12,582 nt of DNA from Ophiosphaerella korrae (GCA_028456385.1 JALNQF010000850.1:1-12582), one strand, 5' to 3'. Shown: positions 1 through 8,829, counted from the stretch's first letter. Made by a program: numbers and translations. Notes: generated by a model from the sequence alone, not told the origin.

Positions 1-714
1 TTTAATCTATTAAATTTTTAGAAGTTATTATAGTATAGTTATTAAGATATTAGATATTAAATTTTCGATTTTTTAGTATATTTTAGAGTAGCTGTCTTAG
101 TAATATAGCCGCTTTGCTAATAGAATACGTTACTTTATAAGCTTTACTATACTTTAAAAAAATATAAGCTAATAAAAGTTTAAAAGATTTATAATAAGAA
201 TAAAGAAATATTATAATACTAGAGTATAATATATAATTAGCTAGAGTAAGATATTAATAAGTTAATAAAGTAAGTATAAAAGAAAGTAAAGAGCTATATA
301 TTAATAAAAGAATAGGATAAAAAACTTTAGCTTTAAGATAAAAAAATAAAAACTTACCTAAAAGAGAGAAGAGTATTATAGATATAATAAGAGAAATTAA
401 GATAGAACTATTTAGTCTTAACTTAAGTACTAATATAGTATATAATAAGTAAAGTAATAAGCTAGATTAAAAATCTACTTATAATTAAAATATATAATAT
501 AATCTATTAATCTATAAAGTATATAGATAAGAATTAATTATAGATTAATAGGTTAGTAATCTATTAATCTATAGTTACTAAGACTAGATATAAGTAATAG
601 ATTAATAGATTAGTATAAGTATATAGGTAGTAATAATACGCCTTAATAAGATTATATTAGTAAATTAATTGTTAACTATAAGCGATAATATATTAATATT
701 AAAAAATATTACTT
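1..714. other. AT-rich RIP-degraded DNA without a recognisable gene
   Basis: This stretch is extremely AT-rich, full of TA and nearly free of CA and TG, like the transposon relics beside it. Stop codons are dense in the frames I read, and no family motif could be recognised. Its only clear structure is the inverted-repeat pair of units at 501-614, listed separately. It is probably an older repeat too decayed to name, or flanking DNA into which RIP spread. Confidence 0.6.
501..614. repeat. Two 57-bp units, each bounded by an inverted 15-mer
   Basis: A 15-mer (AATCTATTAATCTAT) lies at 501-515 and 558-572. Its exact reverse complement lies at 597-611, and a one-mismatch reverse complement lies at 540-554. 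The order is forward, reverse, forward, reverse, so there are two 57-bp units (501-557 and 558-614). Each has 15-bp inverted arms around a 24-bp centre, and the centres are not clearly related. It could be a tandem duplication of a small palindromic element or the remains of terminal repeats. It is not a CRISPR array, because the repeats alternate in orientation and only two units exist. Confidence 0.7.
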
Positions 715-716
715 TA

Positions 717-785
717 ACGTATTCTACTACTAAGCTAGCTACACTACTAAGCTAGCTACTTTTTTCTTAGTATTACGAATACTAC
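717..785 (+). repeat. Left terminal inverted repeat of copy 1, with two 17-bp units
   Basis: A 9-bp tip (717-725) is followed by two perfect direct copies of a 17-bp unit, ACTACTAAGCTAGCTAC, at 726-742 and 743-759. Then comes a T-rich stretch and CTTAGTATTA, which also recurs inverted at the right end. Direct repeats inside an inverted repeat usually mark transposase binding sites; that role is inferred here. Confidence 0.9.
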
Positions 786-821
786 CTCTACAATACTATA
801 TCTTAACAATAGTAAAATATT

Positions 822-2531
822 ATTTCTAAACAAGAAGGTAGGCTTAAGCTTACTATCTAAGCCTTAGCTTCTAGCTAGTTTTAATACTAACAACGCGCTA
901 CTAAGGCTTTTAATATCTGTTATTAATAGCTCTCTAAATAACTTAAAGGAATTGCTCTATACGCGACTACACGACCTAGCTACTAGAAACTAACTACAAC
1001 TAAAGAGTAGTTAATTATCTAATATATTCTTAACCTTAATTAGTAAGGATTTGCGCTCTAGCTCTATAAAGTAGCTAATATAGCTAATAAACTACTTACT
1101 ATATAGGGTAAGACGCCTATAAGTAAGAACTAGCCTATACGCTTTGTAGCACGTTCGGCTAAGCTAAAAATAGTGTTTAATTAAGTAAAGGATTACTAGA
1201 GAATACTCTAAGAGGATCCTAAAGTTATTAGTAGGTAGTTTAAGCTTATAGAGAAGACTAAAGCTTAGTATAGAGTAGTAGATAAGGACGTTTACAACTT
1301 TAATAAGACTAGCTTCTAAATAAGAGTAATTAGGTCTATAAAGGTTATTATAGGCTTAGAGAAGTATTAACAACCTACTTTTACTTAGGGTAGTAATTAT
1401 AAGTAGGTTATAGTAATCTAAGGTATCTACGTAGTAGAGTACGCAATCCTACTATTTATTATCTATAAAGGATACGTCTATATCTCTACCTAGTATAAAG
1501 AAGTAGGTATACTACCTAATTAGAAGCTCTTAGTCTTAGAGAACAGCTAAATAACTAATATACTTAGTTTAGAGTAGTTAAAGTACTTTAACGCGTATAT
1601 AAAGTTACGCTAAGTAGAAGTATACTAGCTACTTATCTTAGATAGCTATAAGAGCTACCTTAACTAAGATTTTAAAGACTACTACCTTAAAAACAAAATC
1701 CTAACCCTCTATATACTAGCCTATTTATTATATATTTTCTAGCTACTTAATATAGTATACTTCTTACTACTAAAGCGTAAGTACTCTAAGTATATATAAA
1801 GCTTAGTATAGAAATACGTCTTCTATATTAATAAGGAAGGCTTCCTTCTAGCCTTTAGAGACGCGTATTTTAACGTGTTTACTAAGAAGAACTATAAGAA
1901 GGCCTTTAAGGCTTTAGGACTTATTCCTCTAGACGTATAGTAAGTGCTAGATTACCTTAACGTGCGTATTTATACCTTACTAGGACCCCTACTACTAAAA
2001 ACGCTATAGTAGTTAAAGACTCTAAGCAATACTTATAAATTTAGGTCTTAATTAAAGCTTTTAAGTAGCTCTCTTTATTACTTACTTACTACTATATAGG
2101 GCTTCCTTTACTAGCTTATTAAGGGTACTAAATTAATACTATATAAAAGCGTTCTTTAAGAAGCCTATATAAAGGAGCTTAAAGAGTAATTAGAAGTAAT
2201 AACTAAGTAAAAATTACGTAAATAAAAGTAAATCTAGTATAGTAGGACTATAGAGTATAGAAAGGTATTAATATAGGTAGCTAGAGAGGCGTTAATAGCT
2301 ATATAGAAGGGTAAGAAGGCTTATAGTAAGAGTAATTAGGAGAAGGCTTAGCTAAGATAATAGCGCTATAAGAACTATAAGAAGACTAGGTATAACGCGC
2401 GAACGTACTAGGAAGATAAAGAAGAGACTTCTAAATTAGATATTAGTGTTATAGTAGTAGGGAGTACTAAGTAATATCTATTATTAACCCCTAAAGTTAT
2501 AGTATTTATAATACTAAGAAAAAGTAGCTAG
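822..2531 (+). pseudogene. Fot1/pogo-type DDE transposase with C-terminal zinc knuckle, RIP-broken
   Basis: Transposase that would bind the element's ends and cut and paste it at TA sites. All the motifs below lie in one frame of about 570 codons, with many TAG/TAA stops but no frameshift. The N-terminus (about 822-1150) resembles the CENP-B/Tc5-type helix-turn-helix region, with KGIAL (945-959) after the first helices. The DDE core follows: YNFNKTSF (1293-1316, normally YNFDETGF; the first Asp reads Asn at 1302), LILD (Asp at 1641) and LLN (Asn at 1749, normally the Asp of LQPLD), then KRKY. Near the end, four tyrosines at 2367, 2376, 2391 and 2406 have exact C-X2-C-X4-H-X4-C spacing, a zinc knuckle lost to RIP. 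The start is uncertain because no ATG survives; 822 is chosen by alignment with the second copy. Assignment to the family is firm. Confidence 0.9.
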
Positions 2532-2583
2532 CTTAGTAGTATAGCTAGCTTAGTAGTGTAGCTAGCTTAGTAGTAGAATATGT
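2499..2583 (-). repeat. Right terminal inverted repeat of copy 1, with three 17-bp units
   Basis: Read inward on the minus strand, the end has the 9-bp tip (2583-2575) and then three 17-bp units at 2574-2558, 2557-2541 and 2540-2524. The units match the left end apart from one base at the end of the middle unit. The T-rich run and CTTAGTATTA follow. The right end therefore has one more unit than the left. The probable transposase stop codon (TAG, 2529-2531) lies inside the innermost unit. Confidence 0.9.
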
Positions 2584-2585
2584 TA

Positions 2586-2808
2586 TTATTTATAGCCTAT
2601 TACTTAATTACTTTTATACCTAAGTTATTAACTTTTAATTAACTATACTTTCTCCTTTAAGGCTACTTATAGTTAACGCTAAGTAACTTTATTATAGCTT
2701 AGTACCTAAAGATATATACTATAAAGAAAAGAAATATTATTATACTATAGGCTATAGTAAGCTATAGCTAAATAAAAGTATAAATTAAAGCTTTAAGAGT
2801 TTTAAGTA
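2586..2808. other. Spacer between the two Fot1-like elements
   Basis: A 223-bp AT-rich stretch with the same loss of CA and TG. It ends in the TA (2807-2808) taken as the left target site of copy 2. I see no gene or repeat unit in it. Confidence 0.5.
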
Positions 2809-2938
2809 ATATATACTATTATACTCTTATATTTAATATTATTAAATAATATATCTTTCTAATAAAATAGATATATTTTCTTAGTATTATAAATATTATA
2901 TCTATACTACTATTTCTTAATAATAATAAAAAGATATT

Positions 2939-4788
2939 TTTAAGTAAAAAAGTAAGCTTAAGCTTACTCTTTAAGCTTTAGCTATAAGCTAATTTTAAAG
3001 CTAATAATATACTACTTAAGCTTTTAATATTAAATATTATTAACTTTTAAATAAACTAAATAGAATTATACTATAAGATACTATATAAGCTAATAACTAG
3101 AAACTTGCTATAACTATAGAATAGATAATTATCTAATATATTCTAAACTTTAATTAATAATAATTTTTCTCTTCGCTCTATAAAGTAGCTAATATAGCTA
3201 ATAAATTACTAGCTAAGTAAAGTAAAAAGCTTATAAGTAAGAACTTAGATATATACTTTATAAAGTATTTAGATAAGCTAAAAATAGTATTTAATAAAGT
3301 AAAAGATTACTAAAAAATACTCTAAGTACATCTTAAAGTTATTAGTATATAGTTTAAGCTTATAAAGAAGATAAAAGCTAAATATAAAATATAAGATAAG
3401 GATATCTATAACTTTAATAAAACTAGCTTCTAGATAAGTATAATTAAGTTAATAAAAGTTATTATAAGCTTAAAAAAGTATATAAAGCTTATACTTATTT
3501 AAAGTTATAATTATAAGTAGACTATAGTAATATAAAGTATTTATATAGTAAAGTATATAATTTTACTATTTATTACCTATAAAAGAGGAATTTATATCTT
3601 TACTTAGTATAAAGAAGTAAGTATACTACTTAATTAAAAGCTTTTAGTTTTAGAAAATAGCTAGATAACTAATATACTTAGCTTAAAGTAGTTAAAGTAC
3701 TTAAATGTATATATAAAGTTTTATTAAGTAAGAGTATACTAGCTATTTATTTTAAATAGCTATAAGACTTACTTTAAAAATAAAATCTTTACTTTCTATA
3801 TACTAGCTTATTTATAATATATCTTCTAGCTACTTAATATTATATACTTCTTACTATTAAAGTATAAGTACTTTAAGTACATATAAGACTTAGAATAAAA
3901 ATATATCTTTTATATTAATAAAGAAAGCTTTTTTCTAGCTTTTAAAAACGTATATTTTAATATTGTTATAGGGTTGTGTGCCCGATATAGATCTAGGGCC
4001 TAAAGGCTTATTAGTCTTAAGGAACTTAGACTTTATTAGCTAAACTAGTTCTAAACGTTGTTTACACTCCTATAGATTGTATCCTATAACCTAAGGGCCT
4101 ATTAGCTACTCTCTCCTTCTTCTCCTCCTTAATAGTTCGCCTCCTTATAAGCCCTTAGTATTCGTATTTCCCTAGTAACTACTTACTCTCTTTTTACTAT
4201 TCCTTTCTTTATAATACTCTACTATAATATATTTACTAAGTATAGCTATAAAAAAGCCTTTAAAGCTTTAGGACTTATTTTTTTTTTTTATTTAATATAT
4301 ACTAAATTACTTTAATATTTATATTTATACTCTATAAAGACTTCTACTACTAGAAATACTATAGTAGTTAAATCTTTTAAGTAGCTTTCTTTATTACTTT
4401 CTTATAACTATATAGGGTTTTTTTTACTAGCTTATTAAAGTACTAAATTAATACTATATAAAAGAGCTTAAAAAGTAATAAGAAGTAATAACTAAGTAAA
4501 ACTTATATAAATAAAAGTAAATCTAGTATAGTAAACTATAAAGTATAAAAAAAGTATTAAAAGCTATATAGAGAGGTAAAAAGCTTTATAGTAAAGATAA
4601 TTAAGAAAAAGCTTAACTAAGATAATAGTATTATAAAAACTATAAGAAGACTAAGTATAATAAATAAATATTCTAAGAAGATAGAGAAAAAACTTCTAAA
4701 TTAGATAATAGTATTATAGTAGTAAAGAGTACTAAGAAAAGTTTATTATTAACTTCTAAAGATATAGTATTTATAGTACAAAGGAAAA
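2939..4788 (+). pseudogene. Fot1-type transposase remnant, interrupted by a solo LTR
   Basis: The same protein family as in copy 1, recognisable by alignment with it. All three DDE positions now read Asn: at 3416-3418 in YNFNKTSF, at 3755-3757 in the LILN segment and at 3836-3838 in LLN. Compared with copy 1 it lacks about 27 bases after the second catalytic position (about nine codons) and about 40 bases in the linker before 4380. The solo LTR at 3964-4226 splits the frame, and transposase similarity resumes at 4231 (ATTTACTAAG). The C-terminal zinc-knuckle region persists near 4630-4680 with Tyr in place of Cys. Stops occur throughout, so it is certainly non-functional. Confidence 0.85.
3964..4226. 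mobile_element. Solo LTR inserted in the copy 2 transposase
   Basis: A 263-bp insertion that is absent from the matching place in copy 1. It starts TGTTATAG and ends CTACTATA, which fits TG...CA ends with the final CA turned to TA. It is flanked by a 4-bp repeat ATAT (3960-3963 and 4227-4230), or 5 bp AATAT if the last A is counted with the flank. The empty site is readable in copy 1 as ACGT. It contains no reading frame of note and has a C/T-rich stretch (about 4105-4190). It keeps TG, CA and CCC runs that its host element has lost. This is what recombination between the two LTRs of a retrotransposon leaves behind. Its family cannot be told. Confidence 0.75.
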
Positions 4789-4831
4789 GTATCTATTTTA
4801 TTAGTTTATTTATATTATTAGTAAAATATAT
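4789..4831 (-). repeat. Right terminal inverted repeat of copy 2
   Basis: It is built exactly as in copy 1, with a 9-bp tip and 17-bp units, but with two units here: 4822-4806 and 4805-4789, read inward. A flanking TA lies at 4832-4833. Confidence 0.75.
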
Positions 4832-4833
4832 TA

Positions 4834-5879
4834 CTTAGTTACTTTTTTAAGTTTATCTAGTATTATAGAGTAGAGCTCTAATATAATAACTACTCTAAGT
4901 TCTTTCTATTAACTACTAGCTTATTTAGCTTTATAAAGTATACTTTTACACTTTTTTTACTTTACTAACTTAGAGTTAGATATATATTACTTAAGTTTTA
5001 ATAAAAGTTTAGGTTATACTTATAAGTACTAAGTTAAATCTTTTACTACTTTTACTTTTAGCTACTACCTAGCTACTTTTTTAACTTCTTTTTTATATAC
5101 TTTACTTTCTAATAGTAGTATTTTAACTCTAGTCTATACTAAATTTAATATACTAGGTTTAGGCATCTTTACTTTTTTTTCTAGAGACTTTTAGTTCTTT
5201 ATTTTTATACTTTTTACTCTACTTCTTTAATATTTTCTAAGCTATTTACTTTAAAATCTTTAGCTTTAGAACTAAGATTACTATTATACTTACTATCTAG
5301 GTAGTATTTATTATTAGCTATATAGTTTTACTTTTAGAAGTTTTTTTTCTTTAGTTTTAAAGTTAATATTAGTAATTATAAAAGTAATAGGGAGTTTATA
5401 AAGTATTTTATAAAATACTAAAAGTTTTTTTTTTAAGTAACTAAGTACTAAGGCCTCTTTAGTTATTTATTTTTAGAGAAAAATAACTATATTTCTTCTT
5501 TTTTTATTACTAGTTCTTCTTTTACTTATAATATCTACTTAGTTTATCTCTTTTTAAACTTTTTTATTTTTTTTTATTTTTTTTTTAGCTAGCTTTAGCT
5601 AAGATTAAATTAATTATTAAGTTTTCTTTTTATAAAGAATTTAAAATTAGTTAAGTTAAACTTAAATTTTATACTATAGTTTATACTAATTATAGCTAAT
5701 AAGTTTATATAAGTAGTAGTAAGTCCTATCTATATTATTTTTATACTTATTTATATAATATTCTTTAAAGTTACTTTTTAATATTAAGTAAAGCTTACTC
5801 TTTTTTCTATTTAATTATAAAGTTTTTAATTCTAGCTATAAATTTACTAAGATATTTATTAGTTCTTACTAGCTTTACT
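4834..5879. other. Unassigned AT-rich RIP-degraded stretch
   Basis: It lies between the right end of Fot1 copy 2 and the end of the gypsy integrase. In minus orientation it should hold the gypsy 3' untranslated region and 3' LTR, but I could not find matching TG...CA ends or a paired LTR. It holds T-rich runs, notably about 5555-5592, which on the minus strand would be polypurine. One ATG survives on the minus strand (5166-5164), followed by some lysine-rich codons and then stops. I do not recognise a protein. It could be an extra downstream frame, an LTR, or the 5' part of another element. Confidence 0.5.
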
Positions 5880-8337
5880 AGTAGAATTCTACTACTCTTA
5901 CTTTTAGAGTATAGTATCTAAACTTTATACTATCTTAGTTAATAAGCTAGTACTATTTAAAAAGATATACTAGATAACTTAATAAAGGCCCTTTTACTAA
6001 AGTTAGAGTTTCTATTATTTAGATTTATTCTTCTTACAAAATAAGTATTAAATAAGTACTAACACTCTCTTAAGTATATCTTTTATATATATTATCTTTT
6101 TAGTATTAAACTATTCTTTATTTTTTTCTCTTAGTATAATTATATAATCTATAGCTTTTTAGAGTCTTTTATTATACTTATTAACTTACTAAGCTTATAA
6201 TACTAGGAATATTATAGTATTAAAAACTTTTAACTATAAAAAAGTTTACTATATAAAGTTATAAGGTTTAATAAGTAAAACTTACTCTTAGCTATATATA
6301 AAGTATATTAGTATCTTACTAGTACTATACTTTACTATAACTTAGTTTACTTATAGTATATAAAGTAAATTATCTACTTAATTACTTTTAATTTTTTAGA
6401 TAGTAGCTACTAACTCTTTATAGCTTCTTTTAATTATTCTTTAGCTTTAATAGTTATATATACTTCTAATATCTTTTTAGATACTATATAAGTAAGTAAA
6501 GTTAGTAACTAGTTTTTTATTTTCTAGTTCTCTATCTACTCTTATTTTAAATAGTACTTTCTATTTTAATAATTTATTTTATTTAAAGAACTTTATAATA
6601 ACGTCTAATATATTAGCTTTAAGGGCTTTAGCTTTTATATATAAGCTTATATAGTTTTAGTATATAACTATATACTTTTTACTTTTTTTACTATTAAGTA
6701 TATAAACTAGGTCTAATATAATCTATTTCTATAGAACTTAAAGTTCTTAGTTTAAGTATAGTTTTTCTTCTACTATCTAAAGTAAATAGAACTAGTATTC
6801 TTAGTAAAACTTTATATAAGTTTTTATATCTTTAAATATATTTAGCTAGTAGTATTAGGCTTAAATCTATTACTATATCTTTTTTTAACTTTAGTACTTA
6901 CTTTTATTATATAGTACTTTTAGAATTTCTAGCTACTTTTATTATTATTTACTACTTTTTTTAGAAAGTAGTATTTAGAACTTTTATCTTATTAGAATCT
7001 TTATATAACTATCTACGTTTATATATTTTTATAAAGCTTTTAGATATTAATTTTACTTATTCTAGTAAGAGTTTATAGTATTACTAGCTATTTTAGTATA
7101 TTATATAAAGAAGGTATCTCTAGAGTATTTAGTATATTTAGGTTTATTTTAGCTTTTAAGTATATAAATTCTAAGTCCTAAAAGCTTAATTATAATATAA
7201 AAGTTATATATTCTAAATAATAGTTTATAAATTCTTTTATATTTTCTTTAAGTTTTTCTAGTAGCTACTATCTTAGTAGCTCTAGTTACTTTAAAAAAGT
7301 TTTAGCTAATATATTTTTTTTCTTAGTAGTATACATTATATTAAATTCCTATATATTAAGGAAAATAAGCTATTTTATAATAAAAGCTTTTTAGAAGTTA
7401 TAAGTACTTATTTTAGTTAATTTATAAAAGTATAAGTATTTATTTCTACTATAAAATATACTCTATAAATTTATTAGTAGAATTTCTTAAGATATAGTAA
7501 TATAGCTTTATATTTATATTTTCTAGAATCTTAGTTATACTCTACAAGTAACTATACTATTAATATATAGTATATTATTTTCTAATAGCCTTTTAAGTTT
7601 TTTTACTAAAGTACTACGCCTTAACCTTTTTTACTTCTATTAACTACTATAATAAATAGTTTAATAGGCTTACTATAGTCTATATAGAATAGTACTAGTA
7701 TACTAGTTAGTTAAGCTTTTAATTTATTTATAGTAAAAAAAGCTTTTTAACTTAATTTAAATTCTTTATTCTTTTTTAGTAGCTTAAATAGTAGTACTAC
7801 TATCTTAGGAAAAATTTTAATCTAGATTCTATAATATTTATAATAACTAATAAATATTTAGACTTCTTTTAGAAATCTATAGGCTAGCTATTTTATTATT
7901 TTTTAGTCTTTTTTATTAGCTTAGTAAAAGCTCTTTTTATATACTATATACTTAATATTTTCTATAAAGTTAAAGTACTAATTAAATTTAAAGCTTAAAG
8001 TAGTAATACTATAAAAATAATATACTACTAAGATAATCTAGATAAAAATAGGCTAATAGTTAGTTAAGCTATTATAGTAGTATATAATATATATACTAGT
8101 TATTATTACTTAAAGTTTTTTAAACTTACTTAGAACTTACTTAAAGCTATATTAAGTTATATATAGTAGAATATACTATTATAAACTAGCTCTAAGAGAT
8201 ATATATTATTAAGTATATAAGTTATATTAATTTTCTTAAGAAAGTAGAAGAATATTCTCTACTTACTATTATTAGATTTAAAGGAGGTTATAGTAATTTA
8301 ATAAAAAGGCTTTTTCGTAACGGCTATATAAGGGCCT
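5880..8337 (-). pseudogene. Ty3/gypsy pol remnant: reverse transcriptase, RNase H, integrase; 5'-truncated
   Basis: Read right to left, the order is that of gypsy pol. The reverse transcriptase begins mid-domain near 8300; its C-terminal part includes LKEV and YYRI (about 7870-7815). RNase H follows, with KPIKLFIIVV (about 7650), a GVVL segment near 7615 and SRKYKYKAILL (about 7530-7495), typical of the fungal gypsy lineage. Integrase comes next (about 7100-6250): IIKRSYKELVA (about 6435-6400, normally IIERGHKE) and VKYSTSKILIYFIYS (about 6340-6295). A C-terminal segment ends near 5880 with RVVEFY. At least one net frameshift separates RNase H from the integrase core, and stops are everywhere. 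Gag, protease and the start of RT are missing; the copy ends where the copia LTR begins. This is the most RIP-degraded element in the window. Confidence 0.85.
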
Positions 8338-8460
8338 TGTTAGAGAGGGATACTAAGGCTTTTAGAAAAGCCCTTTTTTTAAGTTAGTTACTTATAACTT
8401 AAAAGTAATAAGTATAAACTAAGTAGATTAATTATTCTCTCTATCTCTAGCCCTACGCTC

Positions 8461-8467
8461 TATTTAT
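8461..8467 (-). promoter_or_regulatory. Possible TATA box of the copia LTR
   Basis: ATAAATA on the minus strand, about 350 bases into the LTR, is followed by a purine-rich AGAGATAGAGAGA stretch near 8450-8435. The position fits a U3 promoter with transcription starting near 8430. In DNA this AT-rich the match alone is weak; the support is that it lies in the less mutated LTR. Confidence 0.3.
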
Positions 8468-8637
8468 GTATCTACGATGCGGCAGTCTTAGCTAGGTCTC
8501 TTAAGATAGTAGCAAGCTAGATCCTTAACACCCCTTTATTAAGGTACTAGTTTCTTTATTATATTAGTTATACTAACGTAGTCTATCTCCTTGTATGTAA
8601 GATTCTTTATTTAATTCCTTTATTCGTAAAGGTTAAG

Positions 8638-8716
8638 GCTGCGATCCTTTTAGCTATAGTAGGGTTAGCGGCTTAGCGATCGTTACGCCCGTGCGCTAAG
8701 CTAATTAGATCGCAGC
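8638..8716. repeat. Nested inverted repeats in the copia LTR U3
   Basis: The outer arms GCTGCGATC (8638-8646) and GATCGCAGC (8708-8716) enclose the inner arms GCTTAGCG (8671-8678) and CGCTAAGC (8694-8701). Both pairs are perfect. This GC-rich block stands out in the AT-rich surroundings and could fold as a hairpin in DNA or RNA. Confidence 0.75.
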
Positions 8717-8737
8717 ACTAGCTTAAGCGAGCCAATT

Positions 8738-8767
8738 AATAGATTCTAGGTACACCTAGAATCTATT
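8738..8767. repeat. 30-bp near-perfect palindrome in the copia LTR U3
   Basis: The arms AATAGATTCTAGGT (8738-8751) and ACCTAGAATCTATT (8754-8767) are exact reverse complements around the 2-base centre AC. It could be a dimeric protein-binding site or a transcript hairpin; the function is unknown. Confidence 0.85.
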
Positions 8768-8820
8768 GCGCCTCTCTACGTACATGCTATTAAGTATCTA
8801 ATCGTGTAACTTATCTAACA

Positions 8821-8829
8821 CACCCCTTT
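8821..8829 (-). other. Polypurine tract of the copia element
   Basis: On the minus strand AAAGGGGTG lies immediately before the LTR start TGTTAG. This is the expected position and composition of the primer for plus-strand DNA synthesis, and it fixes the LTR boundary at 8820. Confidence 0.8.

Larger units (their letters stand above)
717..2583 (+). mobile_element. pogo/Fot1-type DNA transposon, full length, RIP-inactivated (copy 1)
   Basis: A complete 1867-bp Tc1/mariner-superfamily element lies here. It is flanked by the target dinucleotide TA on both sides (715-716 and 2584-2585), the duplication expected for this superfamily. Both ends carry matching inverted repeats starting ACGTATTCT on the left and, read inward, ACATATTCT on the right. 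Between them a single transposase frame fills most of the length, close to the usual 1.9 kb of fungal Fot1-like elements. The element is dead: the transposase is full of stops and catalytic codons are changed. More CG and CA survive here than in the neighbouring copy 2, so it is probably younger or less often hit by RIP. Confidence 0.92.
2809..4831 (+). mobile_element. Second Fot1-like transposon, heavily RIP-mutated and split by an LTR (copy 2)
   Basis: From about 2870 to 4770 the sequence aligns collinearly with copy 1, with mostly C-to-T and G-to-A differences, but it is more degraded. The right end is clear: a 9-bp tip (4831-4823), two 17-bp units (4822-4806 and 4805-4789) and a flanking TA at 4832-4833, the same architecture as copy 1. 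The unit sequence differs from copy 1 by several transversions (CTAATAAAATAGATA against CTACTAAGCTAGCTA), so this is a separate subfamily and not only a RIP-altered copy. The left end is approximate: 2809 is chosen because TA and ATATAT precede it and CTAATAAAATAGATA recurs at 2859-2873. Without the 263-bp insertion and its duplicated site, the element is about 1.76 kb. Confidence 0.8.
8338..8820 (-). repeat. 3' LTR of the copia element (483 bp)
   Basis: On the minus strand the LTR starts TGTTAGATAAG at 8820, directly after the polypurine tract, and ends CTCTCTAACA at 8338. The terminal 7 bases are perfect inverted repeats (TGTTAGA/TCTAACA) with canonical TG...CA ends. The U3 part is the least RIP-altered DNA in the window and holds two strong inverted repeats (8638-8716 and 8738-8767). 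The boundary at 8338 rests on the inverted ends; the partner LTR is not available for comparison. A second TGTTA preceded by AAAGGGG (minus strand, from 8537) is a weaker alternative start. Confidence 0.75.

Noticed and set aside
501..614. CRISPR-like repeat array
   Set aside because: The repeats alternate in orientation and there are two units only. The surroundings are fungal transposon DNA, where CRISPR is not expected.
5050..5166. Minus-strand ATG at 5166 followed by a lysine-rich reading as a possible small gene or gag start
   Set aside because: It meets stops within about a dozen codons, has no recognisable motif, and is only one of the few ATGs left in RIP DNA. It is noted inside the unassigned stretch instead.
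4834..8290. Centromere or AT-rich host regulatory DNA
   Set aside because: Gypsy RT, RNase H and integrase segments are readable through most of it and CA/TG loss explains the AT-richness. Centromeres can consist of such DNA, but nothing here shows it.
8357..8380. Hairpin plus T-run (GGCTTTT/AAAAGCC, then TTTTTTT) as a rho-independent terminator
   Set aside because: The organism is a eukaryote and the site is in the downstream part of an LTR, so a bacterial-type terminator is not meaningful here.
8638..8716. tRNA or other structured RNA gene
   Set aside because: The arms do not give a cloverleaf, and no T-loop or anticodon arm can be placed. The block lies inside a retrotransposon LTR.
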